NCBI GenBank assembly: GCA_902760845.1
Contig: CACWHX010000002.1
Coordinates: forward strand, 1-64,000
Reading direction: 5' to 3'
DNA: 64,000 nt
Source: Oscillospiraceae bacterium
GTDB taxonomy: Bacteria > Bacillota > Clostridia > Oscillospirales > Oscillospiraceae
Both the position numbers and the translations under genes were made by a program. Shown piece after piece: positions 33,161 to 41,155 of this stretch (position 1 is its first letter; the number at the start of each line of letters is the position of its first letter). A model generated the notes under the pieces. The model saw only the letters and a program-made list of their open reading frames with translations. It did not search any database and was not told where the DNA came from.

Positions 33161-34351
33161 TTGAAAAAGCCACTGGAAGGGCTGCTCGTAGTGGAAATGA
33201 CAAGCTACTGGGCGGCGACCACGACTGCGCGCTTCCTGAGCGATATGGGCGCGCGCGTCATCCGCGTGGAGACGCCGCCGATCGGTGATTTCTGCCGCTA
33301 TTACGGCCGATCAATGGGAATGCCCACTACGGCAGAGGAAAATCCGATCCACGACATTTTTAACGGCGGCAAGGAGTGCGTTGCGCTCAATCTGAAGGAG
33401 GAAAAGGATCAGGCGCTCATGCACCGGATGCTCGCCAGGGCGGATGTGTTCATCACCAGCACCCGCACCGCGGGACTGAAAAAGCTGGGGCTGGACTGGG
33501 AAACGCTGCACGCGCGGTATCCGAAGCTCGTCATGGGGCAGGTCACCGGCTACGGCATCAACGGCCCGCTCGTCAATCGGCCCGGCATCGACGCCATTGC
33601 CTACTTCGGTGCAAATGGCGTGGTGCTGGACACCCGCACTGACCCCAACAGTCCGCCGATCTACCCGCCGGCCGGCATGGGCGATACTACAACGGGCATC
33701 ACGCTGCTCGGCGGCGTGCTGGCTGCGCTGCTGGCGCGGGAGAGAAGCGGCAAAGGGGATTATGTTATGACCTCGCTCTACGGCACGGGCAACTTCGTCA
33801 CGGCCGGCTTCGCCACGAACTGCAACTATGGCTATGAATGGCCGCGTGAGGCGCACACCATGAGTCCGATGGGACAGGGTTATCTTTGCAAGGACGGAAA
33901 GTATATCTACACATTTGTGAACGACTATACCAAGGCGTGGCTGGCGTTCGTGCATGCGTTCCGCTTGCCGGACGCGGTGCGGGAGGACCCGCGCTTTTCT
34001 ACCAAGGAGGCAGCGACGATCATCGCCAACCGCTCCGCGCTGGTCGATATCATCCGGGAGCACGCGCTTCAGCGCACCGCGCAGGAGATTCTGGACGATC
34101 TTGTGGAAGGCGACGTACCGAGCTGCATCCTCAATCAGTACAAGGATCGCTTCCAAGGCGAGTGGCTGGAGCAGTCGATTGCCAACGGCTATCTCGCGGA
34201 GCACACCTATGCGTCCGGCAACAAGGTCTATCTGGCGCAGATGCCGATTTACTTTGACAGCATGGGCGTGCAGGATTACTATGCGTGCCACAGAAAGCTT
34301 GGCGAAGACAACGAGGCGATTTTTGCGGAGTTCGGCGCGGACGAAGCATAG
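33161..34351 (+). CDS. Class III CoA-transferase (CaiB/BaiF family)
   Basis: A 396-residue family III CoA-transferase that moves CoA between carboxylic acids via an aspartyl intermediate. The fold begins PLEGLLVVEMTSYWAATTTARFLSDMGARVIRVE. The candidate catalytic Asp175 lies in PPAGMGDTTTGITLL. The Gly-rich RSGKGDYVMTSLYGTG follows. The TTG start at 33161 is set by AAAGGAGG 7 bases upstream. Relatives act on carnitine, bile acids, oxalate, phenyllactate and isocaproate; the substrate here is unknown. A hydroxy fatty acid is a possibility because of the nearby oleate hydratase. Confidence 0.85.
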   Translation: MKKPLEGLLVVEMTSYWAATTTARFLSDMGARVIRVETPPIGDFCRYYGRSMGMPTTAEENPIHDIFNGGKECVALNLKEEKDQALMHRMLARADVFITSTRTAGLKKLGLDWETLHARYPKLVMGQVTGYGINGPLVNRPGIDAIAYFGANGVVLDTRTDPNSPPIYPPAGMGDTTTGITLLGGVLAALLARERSGKGDYVMTSLYGTGNFVTAGFATNCNYGYEWPREAHTMSPMGQGYLCKDGKYIYTFVNDYTKAWLAFVHAFRLPDAVREDPRFSTKEAATIIANRSALVDIIREHALQRTAQEILDDLVEGDVPSCILNQYKDRFQGEWLEQSIANGYLAEHTYASGNKVYLAQMPIYFDSMGVQDYYACHRKLGEDNEAIFAEFGADEA

Positions 34352-34408
34352 CATCCCGATCCGGTGATTGATACTCGCCGATACAGCGAAAGGAGAAAAG
34401 AGCAACAG

Positions 34409-35389
34409 ATGACAAAAACGATCAAAACCGCGGTCACAGAGCGGCTCGGAATTGAATATCCGATTATCCAGGGCTGCATGCAATGGATCGCGCGCGCACC
34501 GCTGGTTGCCGCTGTCTCAGAGGCGGGCGGTCTCGGCATGATCTCGTCGTCTACATTCCAGACGGCGGATGACCTACAAAACGAGATCCGCATGGTCAAG
34601 TCTCTGACCGATAAGCCCTTTGCGGTGAACCTGACATTGATGCCGTCGCTGGTCGTGCCGGATTACGCGGGATATATCCGCGTGTGCCGGGAGGAGGGCG
34701 TGAAGGTCATGGAGACCGCCGGCCGCCCCCCGAAGGACGACATGGTCAAAGCCATCAAGGACGCGGGCATGACGCTGATCCACAAGTGCACCACCGTCAA
34801 GCACGCGCTCAAAGCGCAGGCCATCGGCGCAGACATGGTTGTGGCTGACGGCTGCGAGTGTGCCGGCCACCCCGGAGAGAATGACATCACGACCATGGCG
34901 CTGACGCCTGCGTGCGTCGAGGCGCTGGACATCCCGGTCATCACAGCCGGCGGCGTCGGCACCGGGCGGCAAATGGCGGCGGCGCTGATGCTCGGCGGCG
35001 AGGCAGTCTATCTCGGCACGCGCTTTTTGCTTTCAAAGGAGTGTCCCGTGCTGCCTCAGGTCAAGGACTATCTGGCGGAGAATGCCACAGAGATGGATAC
35101 AATTATCCTCCTGCGCTCGTTCACGAACTCCACGCGCATGTATAAAAGCGAGGTTGCCAAGCGCATCTATGCCAGGGAACAGGAGCACTGCGAGTTCAAG
35201 GACGTGCAGCAGGACATCGCCGGCGCGACGGCCTGCAGGATGTTCTTTGAAAACGGCGATGTGCAGGGCACCGGCACGATCTGCATCGGCCAGACGGCCG
35301 GTGTGATCCACGACGTGCTGACCTGCAGGGAGATTATCGACGGCCTGATGCAGGAGTGCGTTGCCACACTCGGAAAATTTGACGTGTAA
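34409..35389 (+). CDS. Nitronate monooxygenase/FabK-like flavoprotein (2)
   Basis: A 326-residue second member of the 2-nitropropane dioxygenase family, shorter than the one at 31340 and only distantly similar. It has VTERLGIEYPIIQGCMQWIA, DGCECAGHPGENDITT (conserved His) and ITAGGVGTGRQMAAALMLGGEAVYLGTRFLL. Nearest in style to FabK/NMO enoyl reductases. AAAGGAG lies 11-17 bases before the ATG at 34409. Two such enzymes in one cluster, with CoA-transferase and thioesterase, suggest successive reductions or a paralogous pair with different acyl substrates. Confidence 0.8.
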   Translation: MTKTIKTAVTERLGIEYPIIQGCMQWIARAPLVAAVSEAGGLGMISSSTFQTADDLQNEIRMVKSLTDKPFAVNLTLMPSLVVPDYAGYIRVCREEGVKVMETAGRPPKDDMVKAIKDAGMTLIHKCTTVKHALKAQAIGADMVVADGCECAGHPGENDITTMALTPACVEALDIPVITAGGVGTGRQMAAALMLGGEAVYLGTRFLLSKECPVLPQVKDYLAENATEMDTIILLRSFTNSTRMYKSEVAKRIYAREQEHCEFKDVQQDIAGATACRMFFENGDVQGTGTICIGQTAGVIHDVLTCREIIDGLMQECVATLGKFDV

Positions 35390-35406
35390 CACGGAAGATG
35401 AAAAAC

Positions 35407-35449
35407 AGACTGAGGCGGAGCTGATTGCATCAGCTCCGCCTCAGTCTTT
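35407..35449. terminator. Bidirectional terminator
   Basis: An 18-bp perfect stem (AGACTGAGGCGGAGCTGA side) with a TTGCA loop, followed by TTTC; ends the CoA-transferase cluster. Confidence 0.75.
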
Positions 35450-35453
35450 CAAA

Positions 35454-35490
35454 CCCGATGGCCGTATGGCCCGGATCGGGCGGTTTTTTT
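35454..35490 (+). terminator. Second terminator hairpin
   Basis: CCCGAT and ATCGGG enclose an inner GGCC/GGCC hairpin, followed by CGGTTTTTTT. A tandem back-up terminator to the one at 35407. Confidence 0.6.
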
Positions 35491-35502
35491 GTTGCGAATG
35501 GC

Positions 35503-36018
35503 TCAGCCCTTCATTTCCTCCGGCCAGTAGGCGTGCGGGTCGGGGCTTTCCTCCCGATAGCCGGTGGCGATGTCAAACTGCTTCAGAAGCTGCGTCACGC
35601 CAAACTTGGTGGTCATCAGCTCCTCGTACGCGGCGTCGCGGGTGTTGCCGTTTTCCCGGCACTCCTCGATGGCCTCGATCAGGTCCGCCTCCTCCACGGC
35701 GCACTGCTCGTAGAGATCCTCCAGCTTGCCGAGCGCGGTGACGGTGTCGTCGGGGTTGTTTTCCGTCGGGCAGGCGGCCTCAAAGCGGCGGCCGATGCGG
35801 ACGATGGAGTTGTACGCCGACATGAGCATCGCAAAGGACAAAACCCCCTCGGGGCCGGCGTTCATCGCCTCTTTCATGCCCTCCTCCATGTCGCCGATCT
35901 GCGTTTTCCACGTCTGATGCACGCCCTTGAGCTGCTCCAGGCGCTCGGAGAGCGCCTCCTCCGGGTGGCGGTTGGCGGAATATCCGCCCTTTTTCAGTTT
36001 TTTCGTCAAGCGATCCAT
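35503..36018 (-). CDS. Conserved-looking hypothetical protein
   Basis: A 171-residue acidic, largely helical soluble protein with no signal peptide or membrane helix. The N-terminus is basic (DRLTKKLKKGGYSANRHPEE); the rest is rich in Glu, Ala and Met, with heptad-like stretches (LSERLEQLKGVHQTWKTQIGDMEEGMKEAM and EDLYEQCAVEEADLIEAIEE), suggesting helical hairpins. I do not recognise the family. Codon use matches the neighbours and an AGGCACC leader precedes the ATG. It follows the MFS gene on the same strand by 25 bases and may be co-transcribed. Confidence 0.6.
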   Translation of the reverse strand: MDRLTKKLKKGGYSANRHPEEALSERLEQLKGVHQTWKTQIGDMEEGMKEAMNAGPEGVLSFAMLMSAYNSIVRIGRRFEAACPTENNPDDTVTALGKLEDLYEQCAVEEADLIEAIEECRENGNTRDAAYEELMTTKFGVTQLLKQFDIATGYREESPDPHAYWPEEMKG

Positions 36019-36043
36019 ATGGGTGCCTCCAATTCGTTTTTTA

Positions 36044-37594
36044 TCAGTCGTCTACGTCCAGCGCTTCCAGTCCCCTGGCCGCGACGGGGCGGCTGTCGCC
36101 ATGCCGGACGAACAGCATCGTCACGAACGCGAGCGCCACGAAAACCGTCGCGTACGGGAAGAGCACCGTCATGCCGAGCCGGTCCATCAAATAGCCGGAG
36201 AACATCGGCGTCACGACCTGCGCGGCCATGCTCGCGGTGTAGTAAAACCCGGTGTATTTGCCCACATCGCCGCCGGAGCAGAGCTCCACGACCATCGGAA
36301 AGGAGTTGACGTTGATCGTCGCCCAGCCGATGCCGGCAAGCGCGAACATGCAGTTCATCAGCAGCGTCGGACTGTTGGCGCGCAGGAAGGACGCGACACC
36401 GAACGCGACGCCCAGCATCACAACGCCCGCGAGGATGGTCTTCTTGCGGCCGACCTTGGAGGCGACCATGCCCACCGGCAGGTAGGCGAGAATCGCCGCC
36501 GCCTGCGCGAGAATGAGCGTGAGATTATAGTCCTTGTGCAGGATGTTGCTGGCGTAGACGGAATATTTCGACGTGACGGCGTTATACCCCATGAACCACA
36601 GCACGATCGAGAGCAGGATGAAGATCAGCGAGCGCTTTTCCGGGCCGGAGAGCCTGCGCGCCTCGCCGGCCGCCTCCGCCGCGTCCTCCTCGATGCCGAA
36701 GCGCTTGCTGTCCGCGTGCATCTGCTGCACGAGCTTCGGTTCGTTCACGGTCAGCCGGAAGATCAGCAGAGCCAGAAGCATGATGCCCGCGATGACGCTG
36801 AAATAGACGGTATAGGTCATCATGGAGTTTTTCACCGCGCTCGTGGCGAACACCATGCCGAGAACGAGCACGAGGATGCCGCCCGCGCTGCCCATCAGGT
36901 TGATGACGGCATTCGCCTTGCTGCGCAGCGGTTTTATGGTAACATCCGGCATAAGCGCCACGGCCGGAGACCGGAACGTGGACATGGCGAGCAGCGTGAT
37001 GAGCAGCAGCGCGATGAACAAAATGAGCGTGCCGGGGCTGCTCCTTGTGATGGCGTGCGCGCACGCCTGCCGCGCGGGCGTGACATAGTTTGTGTAGTCG
37101 GGATTCGTGTAGAGCGCCTCGTCCCCCTGGAGCTGGCTCTGGATGGCGGTAAACTCCTCCTCGGTGAAGAGCTCGTCGAGCACAAAGCTCTCGCCGTCCG
37201 GCGTCTGAAGCGTGGCGTCGTGCTCGCGCGCATAGATTACCTGCAGCGCCGCCGGGTCGTCGATGGCGGAAATCTCGTCGAGCTGCTTCAGCTGCTGCGC
37301 GTCCACGAACGCGAGCGCGATGAACGCGACGGCCGCGATGATCGTGCCCCGGACGATGAACGGCGTGCGCCGCCCGCGGGGATTCCTGCTCCTGTCCGAA
37401 ATCGCGCCGAACAGCGGCAGCAGGAACAGCGCCAGAATATTGTCCAGCGCCATGATGACGCCGGACCACGCCTGAGACATGCCGAACTTGTTCGTCAAGA
37501 TCAGGGGAATGGTATTGTCATAGGCCTGCCAGAATGCGCAGATGAGGAAAAAGGCGAGGCCGACGAGGACGGTACGCTTATAATTGAGCTTCAC
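36044..37594 (-). CDS. MFS transporter (GPH/SLC45-like)
   Basis: A 516-residue transporter with about 12 membrane helices. The N-half motif LFGAISDRSRNPRGRRTPFIV resembles the loop 2-3 motif of glycoside-pentoside-hexuronide and SLC45-type sugar transporters, as does a later VGRKKTIL. An unusual hydrophilic insertion of about 85 residues lies between helices 3 and 4 (about 103-185; DAQQLKQLDEISAIDDPAAL), probably extracytoplasmic. The substrate is likely a sugar or glycoside, not proven. The GTG at 37594 follows GGAGG by 6 bases; an ATG at 37693 would lie upstream of the promoter. Confidence 0.78.
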   Translation of the reverse strand: MKLNYKRTVLVGLAFFLICAFWQAYDNTIPLILTNKFGMSQAWSGVIMALDNILALFLLPLFGAISDRSRNPRGRRTPFIVRGTIIAAVAFIALAFVDAQQLKQLDEISAIDDPAALQVIYAREHDATLQTPDGESFVLDELFTEEEFTAIQSQLQGDEALYTNPDYTNYVTPARQACAHAITRSSPGTLILFIALLLITLLAMSTFRSPAVALMPDVTIKPLRSKANAVINLMGSAGGILVLVLGMVFATSAVKNSMMTYTVYFSVIAGIMLLALLIFRLTVNEPKLVQQMHADSKRFGIEEDAAEAAGEARRLSGPEKRSLIFILLSIVLWFMGYNAVTSKYSVYASNILHKDYNLTLILAQAAAILAYLPVGMVASKVGRKKTILAGVVMLGVAFGVASFLRANSPTLLMNCMFALAGIGWATINVNSFPMVVELCSGGDVGKYTGFYYTASMAAQVVTPMFSGYLMDRLGMTVLFPYATVFVALAFVTMLFVRHGDSRPVAARGLEALDVDD

Positions 37595-37622
37595 GCGGCA
37601 CCTCCGAGAAAATATTGTCCAT

Positions 37623-37651
37623 ATTGTACAATAATCGCGCACATATTGCAA
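37623..37651 (-). promoter_or_regulatory. Promoter of MFS gene
   Basis: On the minus strand TTGCAA (37646-37651), 17 bases, TACAAT (37623-37628). It stands back to back with the GDPD promoter. Confidence 0.65.
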
Positions 37652-37658
37652 CGGGGAA

Positions 37659-37687
37659 TTGACGCGGGAACAAAAATGTTGTTTAAT
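37659..37687 (+). promoter_or_regulatory. Promoter of GDPD gene
   Basis: TTGACG (37659-37664), 17 bases, TTTAAT (37682-37687), 38 bases before the GTG start. Confidence 0.55.
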
Positions 37688-37724
37688 AATCACAGAGGAT
37701 CAAAAGGAAAGGGAGGCGCTTTTC

Positions 37725-38552
37725 GTGAAGCCAAAGCTGGTAAGAGGAGTGGCGGCGCCCGCGCTGGCCGTGGCGGGGGCGGCGTTTCTGGTCGCGCCGG
37801 GCCATGCGACCAGCGCGCAGAGGGCGCCGTTTGCGGATCGGAACTTCGCCCATCGCGGCCTGCACCGCAGAGACCACAGCGTGCCGGAAAACTCGATCCC
37901 GGCGTTTCAGGCGGCGGTGAAGGCGGGCTACGGCGTGGAAATGGACGTCCATCTCACGGCGGACGACGCGCTCGTCGTGTTTCATGACGACACGCTGCTG
38001 CGCGTCTGCGGCGTGGAGGGGAACATTGAGGACAAAACGCTTGCGGAACTGCGCGAGCTGCGGCTGTATGACACGGACTGCACCATCCCCACGCTGGAGG
38101 AGGCCCTTCGCGTGCTGGCGGGCCGCGTGCCGCTGATTCTGGAGATCAAGCGCGGCGGGCGCAACGATCTGCTCTGTGAGAAGACGTATGCGGCCCTGCG
38201 CGGCTATCGCGGCCCGGTCTGCGTCGAGAGCTTTGACCCGTTCATCGTGCGCTGGTTCAGGCGCAACGCGCCGGAGCTGATGCGCGGCCAGCTCAGCCAG
38301 CCGCCGAAGGCGTATGCCGGCGAGACGTCAAAGCTGGCGGCGTTTCTTGCGGGAAATCTGCTCACGAACGTGCTCTGCCGCCCGCAGTTTGTCGCGTACA
38401 GGATCGGGAAAAAGTCCGTCACGGTGCGCCTTTGTGAGCGCATGGGCGCGATGCGCGCCGCGTGGACAAGCCGCGAATGGGAGCATGAGGACGGCAACGA
38501 CATGGTCATTTTTGAGCACTATAAGCCCGGCGTGTGGCTGAAGAGCAAATAG
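37725..38552 (+). CDS. Glycerophosphodiester phosphodiesterase
   Basis: A 275-residue GDPD-fold enzyme that splits glycerophosphodiesters to glycerol 3-phosphate and an alcohol. The catalytic motif FAHRGLHRRDHSVPENSIPAF (two His flanking), the metal ligands in VEMDVHLTADD, and VVFHDD are present. An N-terminal hydrophobic stretch (ALAVAGAAFLVAPG) suggests a membrane anchor or signal. GTG at 37725 is set by GGGAGG 8 bases upstream. The gene stands alone between divergent MFS and convergent serine dehydratase genes. Confidence 0.85.
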   Translation: MKPKLVRGVAAPALAVAGAAFLVAPGHATSAQRAPFADRNFAHRGLHRRDHSVPENSIPAFQAAVKAGYGVEMDVHLTADDALVVFHDDTLLRVCGVEGNIEDKTLAELRELRLYDTDCTIPTLEEALRVLAGRVPLILEIKRGGRNDLLCEKTYAALRGYRGPVCVESFDPFIVRWFRRNAPELMRGQLSQPPKAYAGETSKLAAFLAGNLLTNVLCRPQFVAYRIGKKSVTVRLCERMGAMRAAWTSREWEHEDGNDMVIFEHYKPGVWLKSK

Positions 38553-38564
38553 AGCGTTTTAAAG

Positions 38565-38607
38565 ACGCAGAGAGACCCGGCGACCGCCGGGTCTCTCTGC
38601 GTTGATT
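38565..38607. terminator. Bidirectional terminator
   Basis: A stem of about 17 bp (ACGCAGAGAGACCCGGC side) with a tight loop, TTGATTTTC to the right. It separates the converging GDPD and sdaAA genes. Confidence 0.8.
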
Positions 38608-38619
38608 TTCTGTTTGCCT

Positions 38620-39486
38620 TTACATGGACATCTTTTGCCTGACGCGCGCGCCGGTCGGCGTTGCGGCGAGGCCGCCCAGGCCCGTTTCCCGGATGCTTGC
38701 GCTCATGGCCCTGCCGACGGCGCGCATGGCGTCGATCACCTCGTCCGGCGGCACGCGGCTCTCAATGCCGGCCAGCGCCATATCCGCGGCCGTGACCGCG
38801 TTCACGGCGCCGATCACGTTTCGCTTGACGCACGGCACCTCCACGAGACCGGCGACGGGGTCGCACGCGAGACCCAGCAGATTCTTCAGCGCCAGCGCCG
38901 CGGCATTGGCAATCTCCGCCGCGCCGCCGCCGAGCAGAAACACCAGCCCGCCTGCCGCCATGGCGGACGCCGAGCCGATCTCGGCCTGGCAGCCGCCCTC
39001 GGCTCCGGAAAGCGAGGCGCGGCAGGCAATCACGCCGCCGATGCCCGCGCTGATATACAGCGCTTTAACCATGACCGCGTCGTCAAGCTCCAACTCGCGC
39101 TGCGTGCTCAGAAGCACCGCGGGGAGCACGCCGCAGGAGCCCGCCGTGGGCGCGGCGACGACGCGCTTCATGCAGGCGTTGGATTCGCTGATCTTGAGCG
39201 CGCTTTCCATCACAAGCCCCAAAAAGCCGCCGGAGAGCAGCCTGCCGGATTCCCGCCGGCGCTGCATCTTCTCGCCCGCGCCGCCGACCAGACCGCTCGC
39301 GGAGCGGAGCTTGCCGTCATACTGCGCGAGCGTGTCGCGCATGGCGTCATACATGCCGCGCATCTCGGCGAACGAGGCCTCCGGCGTGATGTTCTGCTCG
39401 CGGCAGTCGTCGGCCTGTACCAGCTGCCAGACCGGCGTGCCGGTGCTTTGCGCGCGTGTCATGAGCGCTTCCAGAGAATCATACAT
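38620..39486 (-). CDS. sdaAA: L-serine dehydratase, alpha subunit
   Basis: A 288-residue subunit of the iron-sulfur (not PLP) L-serine dehydratase that converts L-serine to pyruvate and ammonia. Cysteines for the 4Fe-4S cluster are seen in GSCGVLPAVLL, then LACDPVAGLVEVPCVKRN, with GAEGGCQAEIGSASAMAA between. Its start lies within the last bases of sdaAB (8-base overlap). The separate alpha/beta arrangement is the clostridial type. Confidence 0.93.
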   Translation of the reverse strand: MYDSLEALMTRAQSTGTPVWQLVQADDCREQNITPEASFAEMRGMYDAMRDTLAQYDGKLRSASGLVGGAGEKMQRRRESGRLLSGGFLGLVMESALKISESNACMKRVVAAPTAGSCGVLPAVLLSTQRELELDDAVMVKALYISAGIGGVIACRASLSGAEGGCQAEIGSASAMAAGGLVFLLGGGAAEIANAAALALKNLLGLACDPVAGLVEVPCVKRNVIGAVNAVTAADMALAGIESRVPPDEVIDAMRAVGRAMSASIRETGLGGLAATPTGARVRQKMSM

Positions 39487-40159
39487 CGTCTGTATCCTCC
39501 ATGAGACTCAGATAGGTGACCTTCCGGATGCCTTCCAGGTGCTCCAGCCATTGCAGCGACGAGCGCGGAACCTCCTGGTCGCATTCCAGGATCATGACAG
39601 CGTCCTGGCCGCGGCCGGAGCGGTAGAGCTGCATGTTGGCGATGTTGACGGATTTGTGCTGCAGCATGGACGTCACCTCGGCGACGTGGCCGGGCTGGTC
39701 GAGATTGTGCACGATCAGCGTCGGATAGTCGCCGCTGAAGTTGGCGGAGAGTCCGTCGAGCTGCTCGATGCGCACGCGCCCGCCGCCGATGGAGGCCGCG
39801 ACCACCTCCAGCCGCTTTCCATGGCTGCCGGTCAGGTTGAGCCGCACGGAGTTCGGGTGCGCGTCGTCGCCGAGATCGACGCTGCCGAACGAGACGGTCA
39901 GTCCCGCCGCCTCCGCCAGCCGAAGACTGTCCGGAATGCGGGGATCGTCCACCACCAGGCCGAGCAGCCCCGCGACGAGCGCCCTGTCCGTGCCGTGCCC
40001 CTTCCCGGTCGTGAGAAAGGAGCCGTGCAGCAGAATCTCGGCCCGGGCCGGCGGCTCGCCCAGCAGCTTCCGGCAGATGTTTCCGATCTTTACGGCTCCC
40101 GCGGTGTGGGAGCTGGACGGCCCGACCATGACGGGGCCGATGATATCCGTCAGTTTCAA
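39479..40159 (-). CDS. sdaAB: L-serine dehydratase, beta subunit
   Basis: A 226-residue partner of SdaAA. The catalytic-domain beginning MKLTDIIGPVMVGPSSSHTAGAVKIG carries the conserved SSHT. A C-terminal ACT domain (about 148-220; LIVHNLDQPGHVAEVTSML) probably binds serine as a regulator. The TTG start follows GAGGAGG by 9 bases and overlaps the HAD stop (TTGA). Confidence 0.93.
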   Translation of the reverse strand: MKLTDIIGPVMVGPSSSHTAGAVKIGNICRKLLGEPPARAEILLHGSFLTTGKGHGTDRALVAGLLGLVVDDPRIPDSLRLAEAAGLTVSFGSVDLGDDAHPNSVRLNLTGSHGKRLEVVAASIGGGRVRIEQLDGLSANFSGDYPTLIVHNLDQPGHVAEVTSMLQHKSVNIANMQLYRSGRGQDAVMILECDQEVPRSSLQWLEHLEGIRKVTYLSLMEDTDDV

Positions 40160-40971
40160 GCGCGCGCCTCCTCTTTTGCTCTCAAAATTTCCGCAAGCGC
40201 CGCTACATCCCGGAACACATAGTCGGGCCTGACGTCAGAATGTTGGATGTCCGCCTCGCTGCTCTCACCGGAGAGGACGCACACGGCCACGGCCCCGGCG
40301 TTTTTCGCCACGGCAATGTCGGTGTAAAGCCGGTCGCCCACGCAGGCGATCTGCGCGTTGGGAACGCCCGTCTGCGCGGAGATGACGTCCACCATGCTGC
40401 GGTTGGGCTTGCCGATATAGGTCGGCTCCGCGCCGGACGCCGCCGTCAGCAGCGCGCAGATGCTGCCGCAGTCCGGCAGCACCTCCCCCGCGGGCATGGG
40501 ACAGACCCAGTCGGGATTCGCCGCGAGAAATTTCGCGCCGCGCCGCAGAAAATGCACGGCCCTGTTCAGCTTTTCATACACAAGCTCCGTGTCGAAGCCG
40601 ACGACGACGATCTCCGCGTCCTCCTCCGTGAGCGGAACTCCGTAGCGCTCCAGCTCGCCGCGAAACGCGCGCGTGCCGACGAGATACACCGGCTTGCCCG
40701 GATCGTGCTGGTTCAGATACAGCGCCGTCGCCATGCCGGAGGTGAAGACATTTTCCGCCTCGCACGGGAAGCCCAGCCGCCGCAGGCGGGGGATATAGTC
40801 CGCCCCCGCGCGGGAGGAATTGTTGGTGAGATAAATATATTGCCGCCCGGTTTGCCGGAGCGTGCGGATGAATTCCACCGCGCCGGGGAACACCTCGTCC
40901 CCCAGATAGAGCGTGCCGTCCATGTCCAGCAGGAACAGGCGGCAATCCAGCAGGCGTTTGAGATCGGTCAA
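40156..40971 (-). CDS. HAD-IIA family phosphatase (NagD/PGP-like)
   Basis: A 271-residue HAD hydrolase of the p-nitrophenyl-phosphatase/NagD type. Motif I is LLDMDGTLYLG (two catalytic Asp), motif II TNNSSR, motif III Lys in IGKPNRSM, motif IV CVGDRLYTDIA; the large C2 cap lies between. Substrates of relatives are UMP, glycerol phosphate, phosphoglycolate and other sugar phosphates. A TTG at 40971 is chosen (GGAGG 8 bases upstream); the GTG at 40980 is too close to it. It leads the operon with sdaAB-sdaAA, where a link to serine metabolism is possible. Confidence 0.85.
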   Translation of the reverse strand: MTDLKRLLDCRLFLLDMDGTLYLGDEVFPGAVEFIRTLRQTGRQYIYLTNNSSRAGADYIPRLRRLGFPCEAENVFTSGMATALYLNQHDPGKPVYLVGTRAFRGELERYGVPLTEEDAEIVVVGFDTELVYEKLNRAVHFLRRGAKFLAANPDWVCPMPAGEVLPDCGSICALLTAASGAEPTYIGKPNRSMVDVISAQTGVPNAQIACVGDRLYTDIAVAKNAGAVAVCVLSGESSEADIQHSDVRPDYVFRDVAALAEILRAKEEARA

Positions 40972-41026
40972 GAAAAGCACCTCCGCAAATCGGCGGTTGT
41001 TTCACAGCGCAACCGCGCACGCGGCT

Positions 41027-41055
41027 ATTATATCTGAAAATTTAAAGGGTGACAA
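41027..41055 (-). promoter_or_regulatory. Promoter of HAD-sdaAB-sdaAA operon
   Basis: On the minus strand TTGTCA (41050-41055), 17 bases, TATAAT (41027-41032), 56 bases before the TTG start. Confidence 0.75.
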
Positions 41056-41079
41056 TAGGAGAATGTTGCATTTGACCGG

Positions 41080-41109
41080 TTGAAAAAGGGCAGTCATATG
41101 GTGTATAAT
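41080..41109 (+). promoter_or_regulatory. Promoter of htpG
   Basis: TTGAAA (41080-41085), 18 bases, TATAAT (41104-41109). A normal vegetative sigma type. No CIRCE inverted repeat is seen nearby. Confidence 0.65.
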
Positions 41110-41155
41110 ATTCTGACACATTATTTGTAATTTCATTTTGGAGGCAAATATACGT

